Shown piece after piece: positions 7,580 to 16,971 of a DNA stretch of 64,000 nt (its first letter is position 1; each line of letters starts with the position of its first letter). A program made the position numbers and the translations under genes. The stretch is from positions 1 through 64,000 of the forward strand of contig CAZAKZ010000011.1 in the NCBI GenBank assembly GCA_964485695.1, given 5' to 3'. The notes beneath the pieces are model-generated. The model searched no databases, was not told the origin of the DNA, and saw nothing but the letters and a program-made list of their open reading frames with translations. Source of the stretch: CAZAKZ01 sp964485695 (GTDB lineage Bacteria; Planctomycetota; JAFGQW01).

Positions 7580-8533
7580 ATGGACAAGCGATTCATCCTC
7601 GACGTCTTCGAGCCCGCGTACCTGCAGCTGCACCGGGAGGGTTTGCTCGACGCCCGGGTGGACGCGGCCCTGGAAGAACTGGCGTCGTGCTGCGCCTGCC
7701 CGCGCAACTGCAAGGTGAACCGCCTCGAGGACGAGACCGGCGTGTGCGGCACCGGGCGGGAGGCCCTGGTGTCGAGCGCCTTTGCCCACCACGGCGAGGA
7801 GCCCTGCCTGCGCGGCACCTCCGGGTCGGGCACGATATTCTTCAGCCTGTGCAACCTCCAGTGCGTCTTCTGCCAGAACTGGGACATCTCCCAGGTGGCC
7901 CGGGGCACACCGTGTTCGGCCGAGGAGGTGGCCCGCCTCATGGTCGATCTCCAGAACGTGGGCTGCCACAACGTCAACTTCGTCACGCCCGAACACGTGG
8001 TGCCGCAGGTGGTGGAGGCCGTGGTCTTGGCCGTCAAGGCCGGCCTGGTCGTGCCCATCGTCTACAACACCAGCGCCTACGACTCCTTGGCTTCGCTGAA
8101 GCTCATGGAAGGGCTGGTGGACATCTACATGCCCGACTTCAAGTTCTGGAACCCGGACACGGCCAGGCGCCTGTGCAAGGCCAAGGACTATCCGGACCGG
8201 GCCCGGGAGGCGCTTAAGGAGATGCACCGCCAGGTGGGGACGCTCAAGTGCGGTCCCGACGGCGTGGCCCGGCGCGGCGTGCTGGTCCGGCACCTGGTCA
8301 TGCCGGGCCAGGCCGACGAGACCGAGGCCATCTTCCGTTTCCTGGCCGAGGTGGTCTCGCCGGACACCTTCGTGAACATCATGGCCCAGTACCGGCCCGC
8401 CCACCGGGTGGGCCGCGGGGACAGTGCCGCGGCCTACGAGGACATCGACCGCCGGCCATCGCAGCAGGAGCTGAAGCACGCGTACGCGGCGGCGCGCGCG
8501 GCCGGCCTCTGGCGCTTCGACGATCGGGGGTAG
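7580..8533 (+). CDS. Radical SAM protein, PflA-like
   Basis: A 317-residue radical SAM enzyme. The SAM-binding 4Fe-4S cluster motif CxxxCxxC is at C91, C95, C98 (L-C-N-L-Q-C-V-F-C-Q-N-W). An N-terminal cysteine set (C37/C38, C40, C44, C56) could hold an additional cluster. The arrangement matches the family annotated as putative pyruvate formate-lyase activating enzymes; no glycyl radical enzyme gene is nearby, so that label is only family-level. The ATG at 7580 has no strong ribosome site. The end lies 7 nt from the end of a convergent gene. Confidence 0.85.
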   Translation: MDKRFILDVFEPAYLQLHREGLLDARVDAALEELASCCACPRNCKVNRLEDETGVCGTGREALVSSAFAHHGEEPCLRGTSGSGTIFFSLCNLQCVFCQNWDISQVARGTPCSAEEVARLMVDLQNVGCHNVNFVTPEHVVPQVVEAVVLAVKAGLVVPIVYNTSAYDSLASLKLMEGLVDIYMPDFKFWNPDTARRLCKAKDYPDRAREALKEMHRQVGTLKCGPDGVARRGVLVRHLVMPGQADETEAIFRFLAEVVSPDTFVNIMAQYRPAHRVGRGDSAAAYEDIDRRPSQQELKHAYAAARAAGLWRFDDRG

Positions 8534-8540
8534 GAAGACC

Positions 8541-9212
8541 TCAGTGCTTCGAGATCTCCTCATAGAGGATGCCGGCCGCCTCCCGGGCGTCCACCTGGTT
8601 TTCGGTCAGATGCGTCCCCGGGGGCTCCGGTCGTTTCCGGGGGCCCAGGAACATGGCCTCGGAAACGGCGTCGCCCACCTCCCGCGGGGGGAGGAACGCC
8701 GCGGCCAGCTTGTCCCCGGTCTCGATGCCGGGGAGATTGGTCACCACCGTGTAGTTGGCCTGCCCGTCGTGCACCTGGGTGCGGGTGAGGGCCGGACTCC
8801 TCACCGTGTTGCGCACCTGGACCGTGACCAGGTCCACGCCCGAGGCCAGGGTGGTGCCGGGATTCGCGAGGCGCGCAGGTAGGCCCTGGAGGGTGCGAAG
8901 ACTCCAGGCCAGGTTCGCCCGGGCCAGGGCCTGGGTCTGGGTGCTGGAGAGGGCCGGGGCCAGGCCGTCCGCCAGGGTACGGACGGTCCGGATCAGGTCG
9001 TTCATGGGCTCGGAGGCGGTCAGCTGTGGGGGAGGTTGGTAGAGGTAAGCCAGGGTCATGACCGCGGATTCAACGGCCGACGTCAGCCGGGCAAACTCCT
9101 CCTTCGAGGGTTTCAGCGGAACCCCCAGCTTCAGCCGGGTGTGTTTCTTGAGCAGGGCGCACGCCCGCTGGGCCACGAGAAGGCGTGGATCCCGGGTCGT
9201 ATCATGGGTCAT
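8541..9212 (-). CDS. Hypothetical cytoplasmic protein
   Basis: I do not recognise this 223-residue protein. I start it at 9212 (ATG, with A/G-rich AGAGAA about 7 nt upstream); the frame stays open much further upstream, but that part lies over the divergent neighbour and has no coding character. It is rich in Ala, Leu, Thr and Arg, has no signal peptide or membrane helix, and shows a helical first half and a more beta-like middle (V-T-V-Q-V-R-N-T-V, Y-T-V-V-T-N-L-P-G). It converges with the radical SAM gene and diverges from the hydrolase gene. Confidence 0.6.
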   Translation of the reverse strand: MTHDTTRDPRLLVAQRACALLKKHTRLKLGVPLKPSKEEFARLTSAVESAVMTLAYLYQPPPQLTASEPMNDLIRTVRTLADGLAPALSSTQTQALARANLAWSLRTLQGLPARLANPGTTLASGVDLVTVQVRNTVRSPALTRTQVHDGQANYTVVTNLPGIETGDKLAAAFLPPREVGDAVSEAMFLGPRKRPEPPGTHLTENQVDAREAAGILYEEISKH

Positions 9213-9404
9213 GGAGCATTCTCTTCGTCCGCGCCGATGTCCGGTGACGCCCGCGCATGGCCCCACGCTACCCCGACCTCTATCCAGGGTCAACAGATTC
9301 CCCTCCCTGCCGGACCCGGGGCAGGAATTGAATTCCGGGTTCCGGGATCTTCTGGCACAATTCGGGGTCCTACTACGAATTGAAATGCAATCACGGGGAA
9401 CACC

Positions 9405-11915
9405 ATGATGAAAACGACTCTTTGCCTTGTGGTCTGGCTCTGCGGATGCCTCCTCGCTGTCGCGGCCGGCCAGGAAGAATCCCGGGAAATCCGCCTGACC
9501 GAGGGCCTGATGATCCAGAGCCCCGGCCGCGGTGGCCGGAATCCCGTGCACACCGACGCCCTGGAGGCGCACCTCGTGGCCGGGACGTGGCAGCCTCCGG
9601 AGGCCGGGGCGTCCCTCGTCCTGCCGGACGGCACCAAAAAAACCTGGAAAGCTGCTCGAGCCGGCAAGGGCGGTCGATTCCAACCGGGGGCCTTCAAGGG
9701 CGGCTACGCCTGGTTTTCCGTGGACCTGGAGGAGGAGGACACCTGGATCCTGGAGGCTTCCGGCCATGGTCTGGTTTACGTGAACGGGGAGATTCGCGCC
9801 GGCGACCCGTACGCCACGAGGTGGCTCAGGGTGCCCGTGGAACTCGGGGAGGGAAAGAACCAGTTCCTCTTCCGCCTCGGAAGGCGGCCCTTTTCCGCCC
9901 GCCTGGTGCGGCCGAAATCTCCGGCCTTCTTCAACACCAGAGACACGACCCTTCCCGACGTCCTCGCCGGAGAAGAGATCCAGACCCACGGGGCCGTGGT
10001 CGTGGTCAACGCCTCCTCTCGCATTCTGAGCCGGGCCTTCCTCGCCGTATCCCTGCAGGGAGGGGAGCCCCTGCGAGTTCCCCTGCCTCTGCTACCGCCG
10101 CTCACTGCCCGGAAGGTGGCCTTTCCCCTTCAGGGGCCCGCGCCCACCGACGGCAAGACCCTTACGGTGCGCCTGGAACTCTACCCTACCCTCCGCAGGC
10201 GGTCCCGGAAGTTCGCGGACATCGCCACCCTGACCCTGAACGTGCGGCGGCCGGACGAGCCCCATTGCCGGACCTTCCTGAGCGGCATCGACGGCAGCGT
10301 CCAGTATTACGCCGTGCACCCGGCCGGCCCCTCAGCGAAGCGACCGGGCCTGGTGCTCAGCTGCCACGGCGCCGGTGTCCGTGCCCTGAACCAGGCCCGG
10401 TCCTACAGCCGGAAATCGTGGTGCCACCTGGTGGCACCCACCAACCGGCGGCCGTTCGGGTTCGACTGGGAGGACTGGGGCCGCCTGGACGCCCTGGAGG
10501 TGCTGGATCTGGCGCAGAAGGACCTGGGCACGGATCCGCGCCGGACCTACCTCACCGGCCACTCCATGGGCGGCCATGGAGCCTGGCACCTTGCGGTCAC
10601 CTTTCCGGACCGCTTTGCAGCCGTGGGTCCCAGCGCGGGCTGGATCAGCTTCTGGTCCTACTCCACGGCCCGGAACTTCAAGGGAACCTCCGGAATCGAG
10701 CCCCTGCTCATGCGGGCCGCCTCACCCAGCCGCACCCTGGACCTGGCGCCGAACCTCTCGGCCATGGGCGTCTACATCCTGCACGGAGAGAAGGACGACA
10801 ACGTGCCCGTGACCGAGGCCCGGCGCATGCGGAAGCACCTGAAAGCGTTCCACAAGGACCTCGGCTACCACGAGGAGCCCGGCATGGGCCACTGGTGGGA
10901 CAACGACAAGAAGATCCCGGGCACGGCGTGCGTGGACTGGCCGCCCATGATGGCGTTCTTTCAGAAGCACAGAGTGCTCGAGGGTGCAGAGGCGCGCAGC
11001 ATCGATTTCCTCACGGCCAGCCCGGGCGTGTCGGCCCGATGCCACTGGGTGGAGGTGCTGGCGCAGCAGAAATGTCTGGAGGTGAGTCGGGTGCAGATCC
11101 GTTTCGATGGTGCAAAACGCACTGTTTCGGGTACGACCGAGAACGTGGCTCGCCTGCGCCTGGATCTCGAGTCGTGGACGCCTGCGGAGCCCGGGGGTAC
11201 GTGGTCGATCTGCCTGGACAAGAGCGAGATCCGTGATCTGCCCTGGCCGCCCGGGCCGGAGAAAAGCGTCTGGCTTGCCCGGAGTGCCGGGGGCAAATGG
11301 ACCGTCGGTCCTGCCCCCTCCGCCGCCCGAAAAGGACCGCACCGCTACGGCCCCTTCAGGGAGGTGTTCCGGAACCGCATGGTGTTCGTCTATGCCACGG
11401 ACGGCGACGAGGTCGAAAACGCCTGGGCCCTGGCCCGGGCCCGGTACGACGCCGAGACCTTCGGCTACCGCGGCAACGGATCCGTGGACGTGATTCCGGA
11501 CGCGGTCTTCGACGCGGACGCGCATCCCGACCGCAACGTGATCCTCTACGGCAATGCGGACAACCACATGACTTGGGAGGCCCTGCTCGGCAAGAGCCCG
11601 GTGCAGGTCACCCGGACCGGAGTGCGCATCGGAGACCGGGAGGAAAAGGGCGAGGACCTGGCGTGCCTCTTTCTCCGCCCCCGGCCGGGCAGCGACCGGG
11701 CCCTGGTGGGCGCGGTGGCGGGTACGGGGGAGCGGGGATTGCGCCTCACCGACCGGCTGCCCTATTTCGTATCGGGCATCGCCTACCCCGACGTTATCGT
11801 TTTCGGTCCCGAGATGCTCTCCAAGGGAACGGCCGGAGTCCGGGCCGCGGGCTTCTTCGGCCCGGACTGGAGCGTGAAGCGGGGAGAGATCGTCTGGCGA
11901 AAGGAATCAGATTGA
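9405..11915 (+). CDS. Secreted alpha/beta-hydrolase (prolyl oligopeptidase/esterase-like)
   Basis: An 836-residue exported protein. Residues 1-22 are a signal peptide. Residues ~25-300 are beta-rich and probably form accessory domains. The alpha/beta-hydrolase core begins near 305 (G-L-V-L-S-C-H-G-A-G) with the nucleophile S387 in T-G-H-S-M-G-G-H-G and a likely catalytic His in G-M-G-H-W-W. A C-terminal region of ~300 residues follows. The arrangement fits secreted esterases or peptidases of the S9/PHB-depolymerase-like group; the substrate is unknown. The 3' end overlaps the convergent parvulin gene by 9 nt. Confidence 0.8.
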   Translation: MMKTTLCLVVWLCGCLLAVAAGQEESREIRLTEGLMIQSPGRGGRNPVHTDALEAHLVAGTWQPPEAGASLVLPDGTKKTWKAARAGKGGRFQPGAFKGGYAWFSVDLEEEDTWILEASGHGLVYVNGEIRAGDPYATRWLRVPVELGEGKNQFLFRLGRRPFSARLVRPKSPAFFNTRDTTLPDVLAGEEIQTHGAVVVVNASSRILSRAFLAVSLQGGEPLRVPLPLLPPLTARKVAFPLQGPAPTDGKTLTVRLELYPTLRRRSRKFADIATLTLNVRRPDEPHCRTFLSGIDGSVQYYAVHPAGPSAKRPGLVLSCHGAGVRALNQARSYSRKSWCHLVAPTNRRPFGFDWEDWGRLDALEVLDLAQKDLGTDPRRTYLTGHSMGGHGAWHLAVTFPDRFAAVGPSAGWISFWSYSTARNFKGTSGIEPLLMRAASPSRTLDLAPNLSAMGVYILHGEKDDNVPVTEARRMRKHLKAFHKDLGYHEEPGMGHWWDNDKKIPGTACVDWPPMMAFFQKHRVLEGAEARSIDFLTASPGVSARCHWVEVLAQQKCLEVSRVQIRFDGAKRTVSGTTENVARLRLDLESWTPAEPGGTWSICLDKSEIRDLPWPPGPEKSVWLARSAGGKWTVGPAPSAARKGPHRYGPFREVFRNRMVFVYATDGDEVENAWALARARYDAETFGYRGNGSVDVIPDAVFDADAHPDRNVILYGNADNHMTWEALLGKSPVQVTRTGVRIGDREEKGEDLACLFLRPRPGSDRALVGAVAGTGERGLRLTDRLPYFVSGIAYPDVIVFGPEMLSKGTAGVRAAGFFGPDWSVKRGEIVWRKESD

Positions 11916-13700
11916 TCGCTTTTTGAGGCCCATGAATCCCTTCGTCGCCTCCTCCACCCGGTTCACGATCTTCAGTGGGCGGTAGACGTGCTCCTCGAGC
12001 CACCGCCTTTGCAGGTCCTCCTGCCGATCCTGGCGGACGATGTCCTTCACCTTCTCGAAGGGGTAGGCCTCGCGGTCGGGCGGGGTGCGCTTGCGGCAGT
12101 AGATGATGTGGTAGCCCTGACGGGTGCGAACGGGCGGGGTGATCTCGTTTTCCTCGAGGGCGAAGGCCAGGCGGCAGAACTCCGGATCGTAGGCGCTCAC
12201 CAGGGTGAACATGCCCACGTCGCCGCCCCGGTCGCGGCTGGCCGCGTCCTGGGAGTATTGCTGGACCATGTCGATGAAGTCCGCACCCGCCTTCAGCTTC
12301 TTATAGACCTCCTTGATCCTGGACCGGGCCCGGTCGAAGTCGACCCGGCCGGTGGCGGGATCCGCCTCGCTCACCAGGATGTGGCTGGCCGTGACCGTGG
12401 CCCGGCCGAAGTGCTCAATGTGGGCCTCGTAGTAGGCTTTGAGCACAACGTCCCCGACGTCGGACTCCACGATCTGGTTCACGCCATCGGCCACCCGGAA
12501 GCGTCGCGTCTCCAGGTAGACGTTCCGGCCCACCAGCTGGATGGCCCGCTCCCACGAGAACTCACTGCCCCTGTACTTTTCTCGTTCCTCCTCGATGCGC
12601 CGGGCCACCCGGGTATCCGAGATCTTGATCCCCCTTTCCTTCATGGCCGCGAGGGCCGCCACGTAGCGGCCGCGGCTCTCCAGGGCCTCGTCCAGATGGC
12701 GGAGCTTCAGGTCGGGGATCCGTGCGGCCAGGAGCTCGCGTCCCTTCAACGCGGCTTCCAGGCGTACGCGACCGGTGGGAATGACGAAGGCGGGAAAACG
12801 CTTCCCCTTCGGGATCACTCGCGCCAGGTCCGGATGGCTCCGGGAGGGTTTCTGCAGCCGGAACGTACCCGCCTTCCACCCGGGGAACACCTGGCTCAGG
12901 GCGCGCGTCTCGGGCCGGGCTTTTGCTGAGGCGTAGACGACGACTCCCACGTCGTCCGTCTCGAAGAACGCGCGGCCGCCATCGACCAGGGCCACGGCGA
13001 ACCGGATCCTGGAGGGTGCACGCCCCGCTACGATCTCGAGGGGGGTCGCACCCGAGAGGTGGTTTTTCAGGTAGTTTCGGAGGGAGCCCTCCACCGAGAT
13101 CGTGGCGAAGGTGCCGCGCTCCAGGCGGGCAGGATCCGTCTCCACAATGTGCCGGCCCTGGACCTTCCGGGCCCACGTGCGGCCCGCTTCCTCCCCGGGG
13201 GACTTGCCCGCAGGGGTTCCGGTGTCCGCCCGGACCATGGCGGCCACGGCGGCGTTCAGGTGCATGAGGCGTTTGAACCGCTGAAAGAAAATGCGCTGGG
13301 CCCGGAGCGTCTCGACCAGGCTCCGGCCGCGGCCGTTGGTCTCGATGAAATCCGAAACAGCCCTGCGGAAGGCCATTTCGCCGACCCGGATGCCCCGGCC
13401 GGCCGCCTCCAGGGCCATGGCTTTTTGCCGCCCCAGGACCTCGATCATGGGGGATGCATACAGAAACACCACCTCTTCGAGGAGGTCACCCAGGCGGACG
13501 GGAATGCCGTTCACCTCCCCGGCGAGGATTCCCATGGCGGATTCCGGCGGGAGGAGGGTGCCCTGCACGGCCCGGGCCGCCTCCATTTCCTTGTTCAGGT
13601 CCCTGGGCTTGACCTGCTGCGCGGGCGTCCGGGCTCCGGCCACGATGCAGGACAGGCACAGCAACAAAGCGATGATCACGGAGCGTGGATCAGGGAACAT
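11907..13700 (-). CDS. Exported parvulin-type peptidyl-prolyl isomerase (SurA/PrsA-like)
   Basis: A 597-residue exported folding factor. Residues 1-23 form a signal peptide. The C-terminal third holds a rotamase (PpiC) domain at ~430-545: A-S-H-I-L-V-S-E, then F-I-D-M-V-Q-Q-Y-S-Q-D, G-G-D-V-G-M-F, and G-Y-H-I-I-Y. The N-terminal ~400 residues are helical, like the SurA/PrsA chaperone part, but much longer than in E. coli SurA (about 430 residues in total). It likely helps fold envelope proteins. A second, three-domain parvulin is encoded at 37103-38758. Confidence 0.88.
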   Translation of the reverse strand: MFPDPRSVIIALLLCLSCIVAGARTPAQQVKPRDLNKEMEAARAVQGTLLPPESAMGILAGEVNGIPVRLGDLLEEVVFLYASPMIEVLGRQKAMALEAAGRGIRVGEMAFRRAVSDFIETNGRGRSLVETLRAQRIFFQRFKRLMHLNAAVAAMVRADTGTPAGKSPGEEAGRTWARKVQGRHIVETDPARLERGTFATISVEGSLRNYLKNHLSGATPLEIVAGRAPSRIRFAVALVDGGRAFFETDDVGVVVYASAKARPETRALSQVFPGWKAGTFRLQKPSRSHPDLARVIPKGKRFPAFVIPTGRVRLEAALKGRELLAARIPDLKLRHLDEALESRGRYVAALAAMKERGIKISDTRVARRIEEEREKYRGSEFSWERAIQLVGRNVYLETRRFRVADGVNQIVESDVGDVVLKAYYEAHIEHFGRATVTASHILVSEADPATGRVDFDRARSRIKEVYKKLKAGADFIDMVQQYSQDAASRDRGGDVGMFTLVSAYDPEFCRLAFALEENEITPPVRTRQGYHIIYCRKRTPPDREAYPFEKVKDIVRQDRQEDLQRRWLEEHVYRPLKIVNRVEEATKGFMGLKKRSI

Positions 13701-13927
13701 TGCGGGATCTCCAGGTGGGCGGCTCGGCTTTGTCCAGTGACCTTTCCATTGTACCCCGGAATCCGGGATCTGGGTATGGTCTGGATTCCAAACCCGGGCC
13801 GGGAATTTGACTTTTCTCCACGGTCTTTTGAAAAAAGGTGTAACCCGCGCCGCTCGATTGCGACCTACCGGGCGCTAGCCAGGATGGTGGTGAAACCGAA
13901 ACACGTTTCCAGGGAAGGTGCGTACCC

Positions 13928-16375
13928 ATGGCACGCTCAATGCGATGGATTCTGCCGTTGCTGGTGGCATGGGCCCTGGCCGGCCTCGTGGTTACCCTGG
14001 TCAAAGACGACGCCGTGGACCTCCGCTCGACCCTGGAGGATTCCGGTGTCCGGGACGCAGTAGAGGGGGGATCCGTGAATCCGCCCGGTTTGCCGGTGCC
14101 TTCCGGCGCCCGGCAGGCGAAACCCGAGGCGGCCCCCGGCACGGGTGGGGTGGCGGCGAAATCGCTCGAGGGACCGGTACCGAGCGTGCTCCGGGTGCGT
14201 ATCAGGGAAAGGGGCTCCGGCAAGGATATCCCCGGAGTGCGGGTCGAGCTCTACCGGGAAGAGAAACTCCACAAGGAGGCCGTGAGCGCCCCCGACGGCA
14301 CGTGTGGCTTTGAAAACCTGCCTGCAGGCGTATGGGAGATCCACGCCGTGCCTTTGGCACATGTGCCGGGGATTGACTCTCTGCGCCTCGGCCCCGGGGA
14401 GGCGGTGGAATATTGCATCGACCTGGATCCGGGTGTTGGGGTGCAGGTCCGGGTGGAGGAGGAGGGGACGGCCACGCGCCTGGAGGGCGTGCAGGTCCGG
14501 TACTGGTTCGCCCGGTCCGGGATCTCTCGAAGCGGCCGGACCGATGCGTGCGGGAAGGTGGTTCTTCCCGGTCTGCCCCCGGCAACGTGGACCGAGGGCT
14601 GTCTGGACGTGGAGAGGCCGGGCTACTTCCACCTCCTGTCCGCGTCCGGGAGTGCGTTCGAGCGCACGCGTCCGACCGAGATCCGGGTGAGAATGGTCCT
14701 GGCCGGGCGCCTGGAAGGCAAGGTCCTCGGGGCCGGCGGCGCACCGGTGTCCGGCGCGGGAGTCTATCTGGACTGCGAGGAGACGACGTGGGCGCGCCTC
14801 CGGCCGTTCGTTCCGGACGGCCGGAAGGAAGGTGTTTCGGTGGTGGAGAGGCTGTGGACCCGTACCGACCGGGAGGGTAGGTTTTGTTTGAATGGCTTTC
14901 CGCCGCGGGTGTCCGCGACCCTGGCGATCCGGGCCCGGGGCTGCATGCCCGGCACCATGAAGGTGACCCTCGAGGCCGGGGAAGAGCGCCACGGCCTTAC
15001 GATCCGGATGAAGGCCGGAGTGTACCTGGAAGGTCGCGTCGAGGACGCTCACGGCCGGGCCGTGTCCGGCGCCAGGGTGAAGGTGGCGACCTCCGGCCGG
15101 GTGCACCTCGTCGGGGAGACCGGGGACGGGGGCGCCTTCCGGATCTCGGGATTCCGGCCGGGTCGGTACCAGGTGAAGGCCGACGCCCGGGGATGGATCG
15201 AATCCCCGGTGCAGGCAGTCCGGATCGGCCGGAGCGGTCTTCCGGCCTCGATCCGGCTCGTGCTGCGCAAGGCAGCGCCCTCCATCCAGGGCAAGGTGCT
15301 GGACACCGAGGGGCACAGTCTGGCCGGGGTGGAGGTGGCGGCCCACGGCGTGGAGCGGCCCGGGTTGTTTCCGGGAGAGACGTTCTGGCCCTCCACGGAC
15401 GTCACCGATGGCGACGGACGGTTTTGCCTCACGGGCCTGCGCCCGGACTGGACCTACGAGGTGCGGGTGAACGCGCCCGAGGGGCGGGTTTCCACAATCC
15501 CCGGGCCACTCTTGCCGGGCGTCCGGGACCTGTGCATCCGGGTGGAGGCGGCCGGGGGGCTGATCGGGTACGTGCCGGCGGGCCTGGAGGCGCCCGTGTT
15601 CCGGGTGCGGGTCGAGGCCGAGGGGCAGCCGTCCCGGTCCGTGTCCCGGCCCTACCATTCGTCTCCGTTCTCGATTTCCGGCCTGGTTCCGGGCCGCTAC
15701 CGGGTGGAAGCCCGCGGCGAGGACGGTCGGGTGGTGGCGGCCGCGAGGGAGGTCCCGGTGCAAGCCGGGGAGGTGACCGCGGGCGTTCATCTGGTGGAAG
15801 TGGCGGGCCCGAGACTCACGGGATGCGTGGTGGACGTGACGGGCCGGCCCCTGGCCGGGGTGACAGTGGGTACGTTCACGGGGCTCCGGACCGGGCGCGC
15901 TGTCCGGCACGTGGCCCGCACCGATGCGGGCGGCCGCTTCGTCCTTGCCGGCCTCGGGCCATGCGTGTGCGACCTGGCCGTGGACGGCGGCGGTCTCGGA
16001 TTCACCGTGTGCCGGGACGTCCGGATTCCGGGGCGCAATCTGGAGGTCCTCTTCCATCCCTCGGTCACGATGCGGGTGAAGGTGGTATCGCGAGCGGGCC
16101 GGGGTCCGGTTCCGGGGGCGACCGTGGCCTTGATGACCCGGGGTTCGGCCGCGGTCCGTCTCCGGACGGACCGCAGCGGTCTGGCCGTGTTCCGGACCTC
16201 TCCGGGGGGGTACGCGGTGGTGGTGGCGGCGGTGGGGTACGAGAGTCAAGGTTGCAGGGTCTCGGTCCCGTCGGCGGGCCGGGAGGTGTTCCGGGAGTTC
16301 GTGCTCACCGGAAAAGGCCCTGAAGTTTTGCCGGTGGGAGCAAGGGACCGTGCTGCGGCAGGAGGTGATTCATGA
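13928..16375 (+). CDS. Membrane-anchored protein with carboxypeptidase-regulatory-like repeats
   Basis: An 815-residue protein with an N-terminal membrane anchor/signal (~8-25), a Pro/Ala/Gly-rich spacer (~50-85), and about seven transthyretin/CarboxypepD_reg-like beta-sandwich repeats. Each has a pattern such as G-K-V-x-x-x-x-G-x-x-x-x-G-V-x-V, then D-x-x-G-R-F-x-L-x-G-L-x-P-x-x-Y. Clear copies start near 85, 260, 365, 455, 635 and 715. Such repeats serve as adhesive or structural surface domains. The stop overlaps the next gene's start (ATGA), so the two products are probably made together. Confidence 0.82.
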   Translation: MARSMRWILPLLVAWALAGLVVTLVKDDAVDLRSTLEDSGVRDAVEGGSVNPPGLPVPSGARQAKPEAAPGTGGVAAKSLEGPVPSVLRVRIRERGSGKDIPGVRVELYREEKLHKEAVSAPDGTCGFENLPAGVWEIHAVPLAHVPGIDSLRLGPGEAVEYCIDLDPGVGVQVRVEEEGTATRLEGVQVRYWFARSGISRSGRTDACGKVVLPGLPPATWTEGCLDVERPGYFHLLSASGSAFERTRPTEIRVRMVLAGRLEGKVLGAGGAPVSGAGVYLDCEETTWARLRPFVPDGRKEGVSVVERLWTRTDREGRFCLNGFPPRVSATLAIRARGCMPGTMKVTLEAGEERHGLTIRMKAGVYLEGRVEDAHGRAVSGARVKVATSGRVHLVGETGDGGAFRISGFRPGRYQVKADARGWIESPVQAVRIGRSGLPASIRLVLRKAAPSIQGKVLDTEGHSLAGVEVAAHGVERPGLFPGETFWPSTDVTDGDGRFCLTGLRPDWTYEVRVNAPEGRVSTIPGPLLPGVRDLCIRVEAAGGLIGYVPAGLEAPVFRVRVEAEGQPSRSVSRPYHSSPFSISGLVPGRYRVEARGEDGRVVAAAREVPVQAGEVTAGVHLVEVAGPRLTGCVVDVTGRPLAGVTVGTFTGLRTGRAVRHVARTDAGGRFVLAGLGPCVCDLAVDGGGLGFTVCRDVRIPGRNLEVLFHPSVTMRVKVVSRAGRGPVPGATVALMTRGSAAVRLRTDRSGLAVFRTSPGGYAVVVAAVGYESQGCRVSVPSAGREVFREFVLTGKGPEVLPVGARDRAAAGGDS

Positions 16376-16887
16376 CCAGACGATGGCTCGGGGTGTTCTT
16401 ACTGGTACTCATGGCGCTGTCGGCCACACTGTCCGAGGGGCAGGCCGCGCCTTCCATCAACGCGACGTGGGCCACGACCGGTGGCAAGGGAGGGGCGTTG
16501 AACGTCAGCATCACGAACCTGCCTCCCCATGCCACCGTGGAGGTGGAGGTGAAAGACATCTCCCACGGCAGTCAGACGGAGGATCCCGTGGGAAAGCCCC
16601 CGGACAAGGCGGACGAGAAGGGGAACTGGCCGGGCACCAAGGCCGGAAGCCAGACCGGATATCCCGACACGGCCAAGGATCCGGGGGGCACGAAGTATGT
16701 CGTGTCCGTCAAGGTGAACGGCAAGACCGGCCCATCCAAGGAGGTGATCAAACCGGGGAAGGAGACGCGTAGCTTCTGGAGCATCTTAGGTACTCTGGGA
16801 ACGATCTATCTCACCGACGCCTTGGGCGTCACCTCCCCTGTGGTTGAACTCCGACCCGTGGCTGCGGGGATTCCTGTGGCCGCGTGA
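16372..16887 (+). CDS. Small exported protein of unknown function
   Basis: A 171-residue protein with a clear signal peptide (residues 1-25, ending A-A/P-S). The mature part begins with a beta-rich stretch (I-N-A-T-W-A-T-T-G-G-K, L-N-V-S-I-T-N-L, T-V-E-V-E-V-K-D-I), then a Gly/Lys/Asp-rich segment (~65-120), and ends with a hydrophobic stretch. I do not recognise a family. It overlaps the repeat protein gene by 4 nt and is followed by a strong hairpin terminator, so it closes a two-gene operon and may be a partner of that surface protein. Confidence 0.72.
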   Translation: MTRRWLGVFLLVLMALSATLSEGQAAPSINATWATTGGKGGALNVSITNLPPHATVEVEVKDISHGSQTEDPVGKPPDKADEKGNWPGTKAGSQTGYPDTAKDPGGTKYVVSVKVNGKTGPSKEVIKPGKETRSFWSILGTLGTIYLTDALGVTSPVVELRPVAAGIPVAA

Positions 16888-16900
16888 TACGCCTTTGCTC

Positions 16901-16959
16901 CCGGAATCAGGCGCACCGGGCACCCGCCGCGGCATCCGGATGCGTCTGGTTCCGGTTTT
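16901..16959 (+). terminator. Hairpin terminator after the 16372-16887 gene
   Basis: A 15-bp stem (16901-16915 with 16941-16955) contains only two G-T wobbles. The loop is 25 nt and can itself partly pair. TTTT (16956-16959) follows. It lies between convergent genes and ends the plus-strand operon; a T-run is missing on the other strand. Confidence 0.7.
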
Positions 16960-16971
16960 GACTATCCACGG

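Noticed and set aside
7081..8217. A 378-codon frame running through the N gap
   Set aside because: It joins VapC to a shadow frame of the radical SAM gene only because the filler happens to be 100 nt; the true VapC ending lies in another frame.
9213..9989. Upstream extension of the 8541-9212 gene to 9989
   Set aside because: The extension is antisense to the hydrolase gene and its divergent promoter region and has no coding character.
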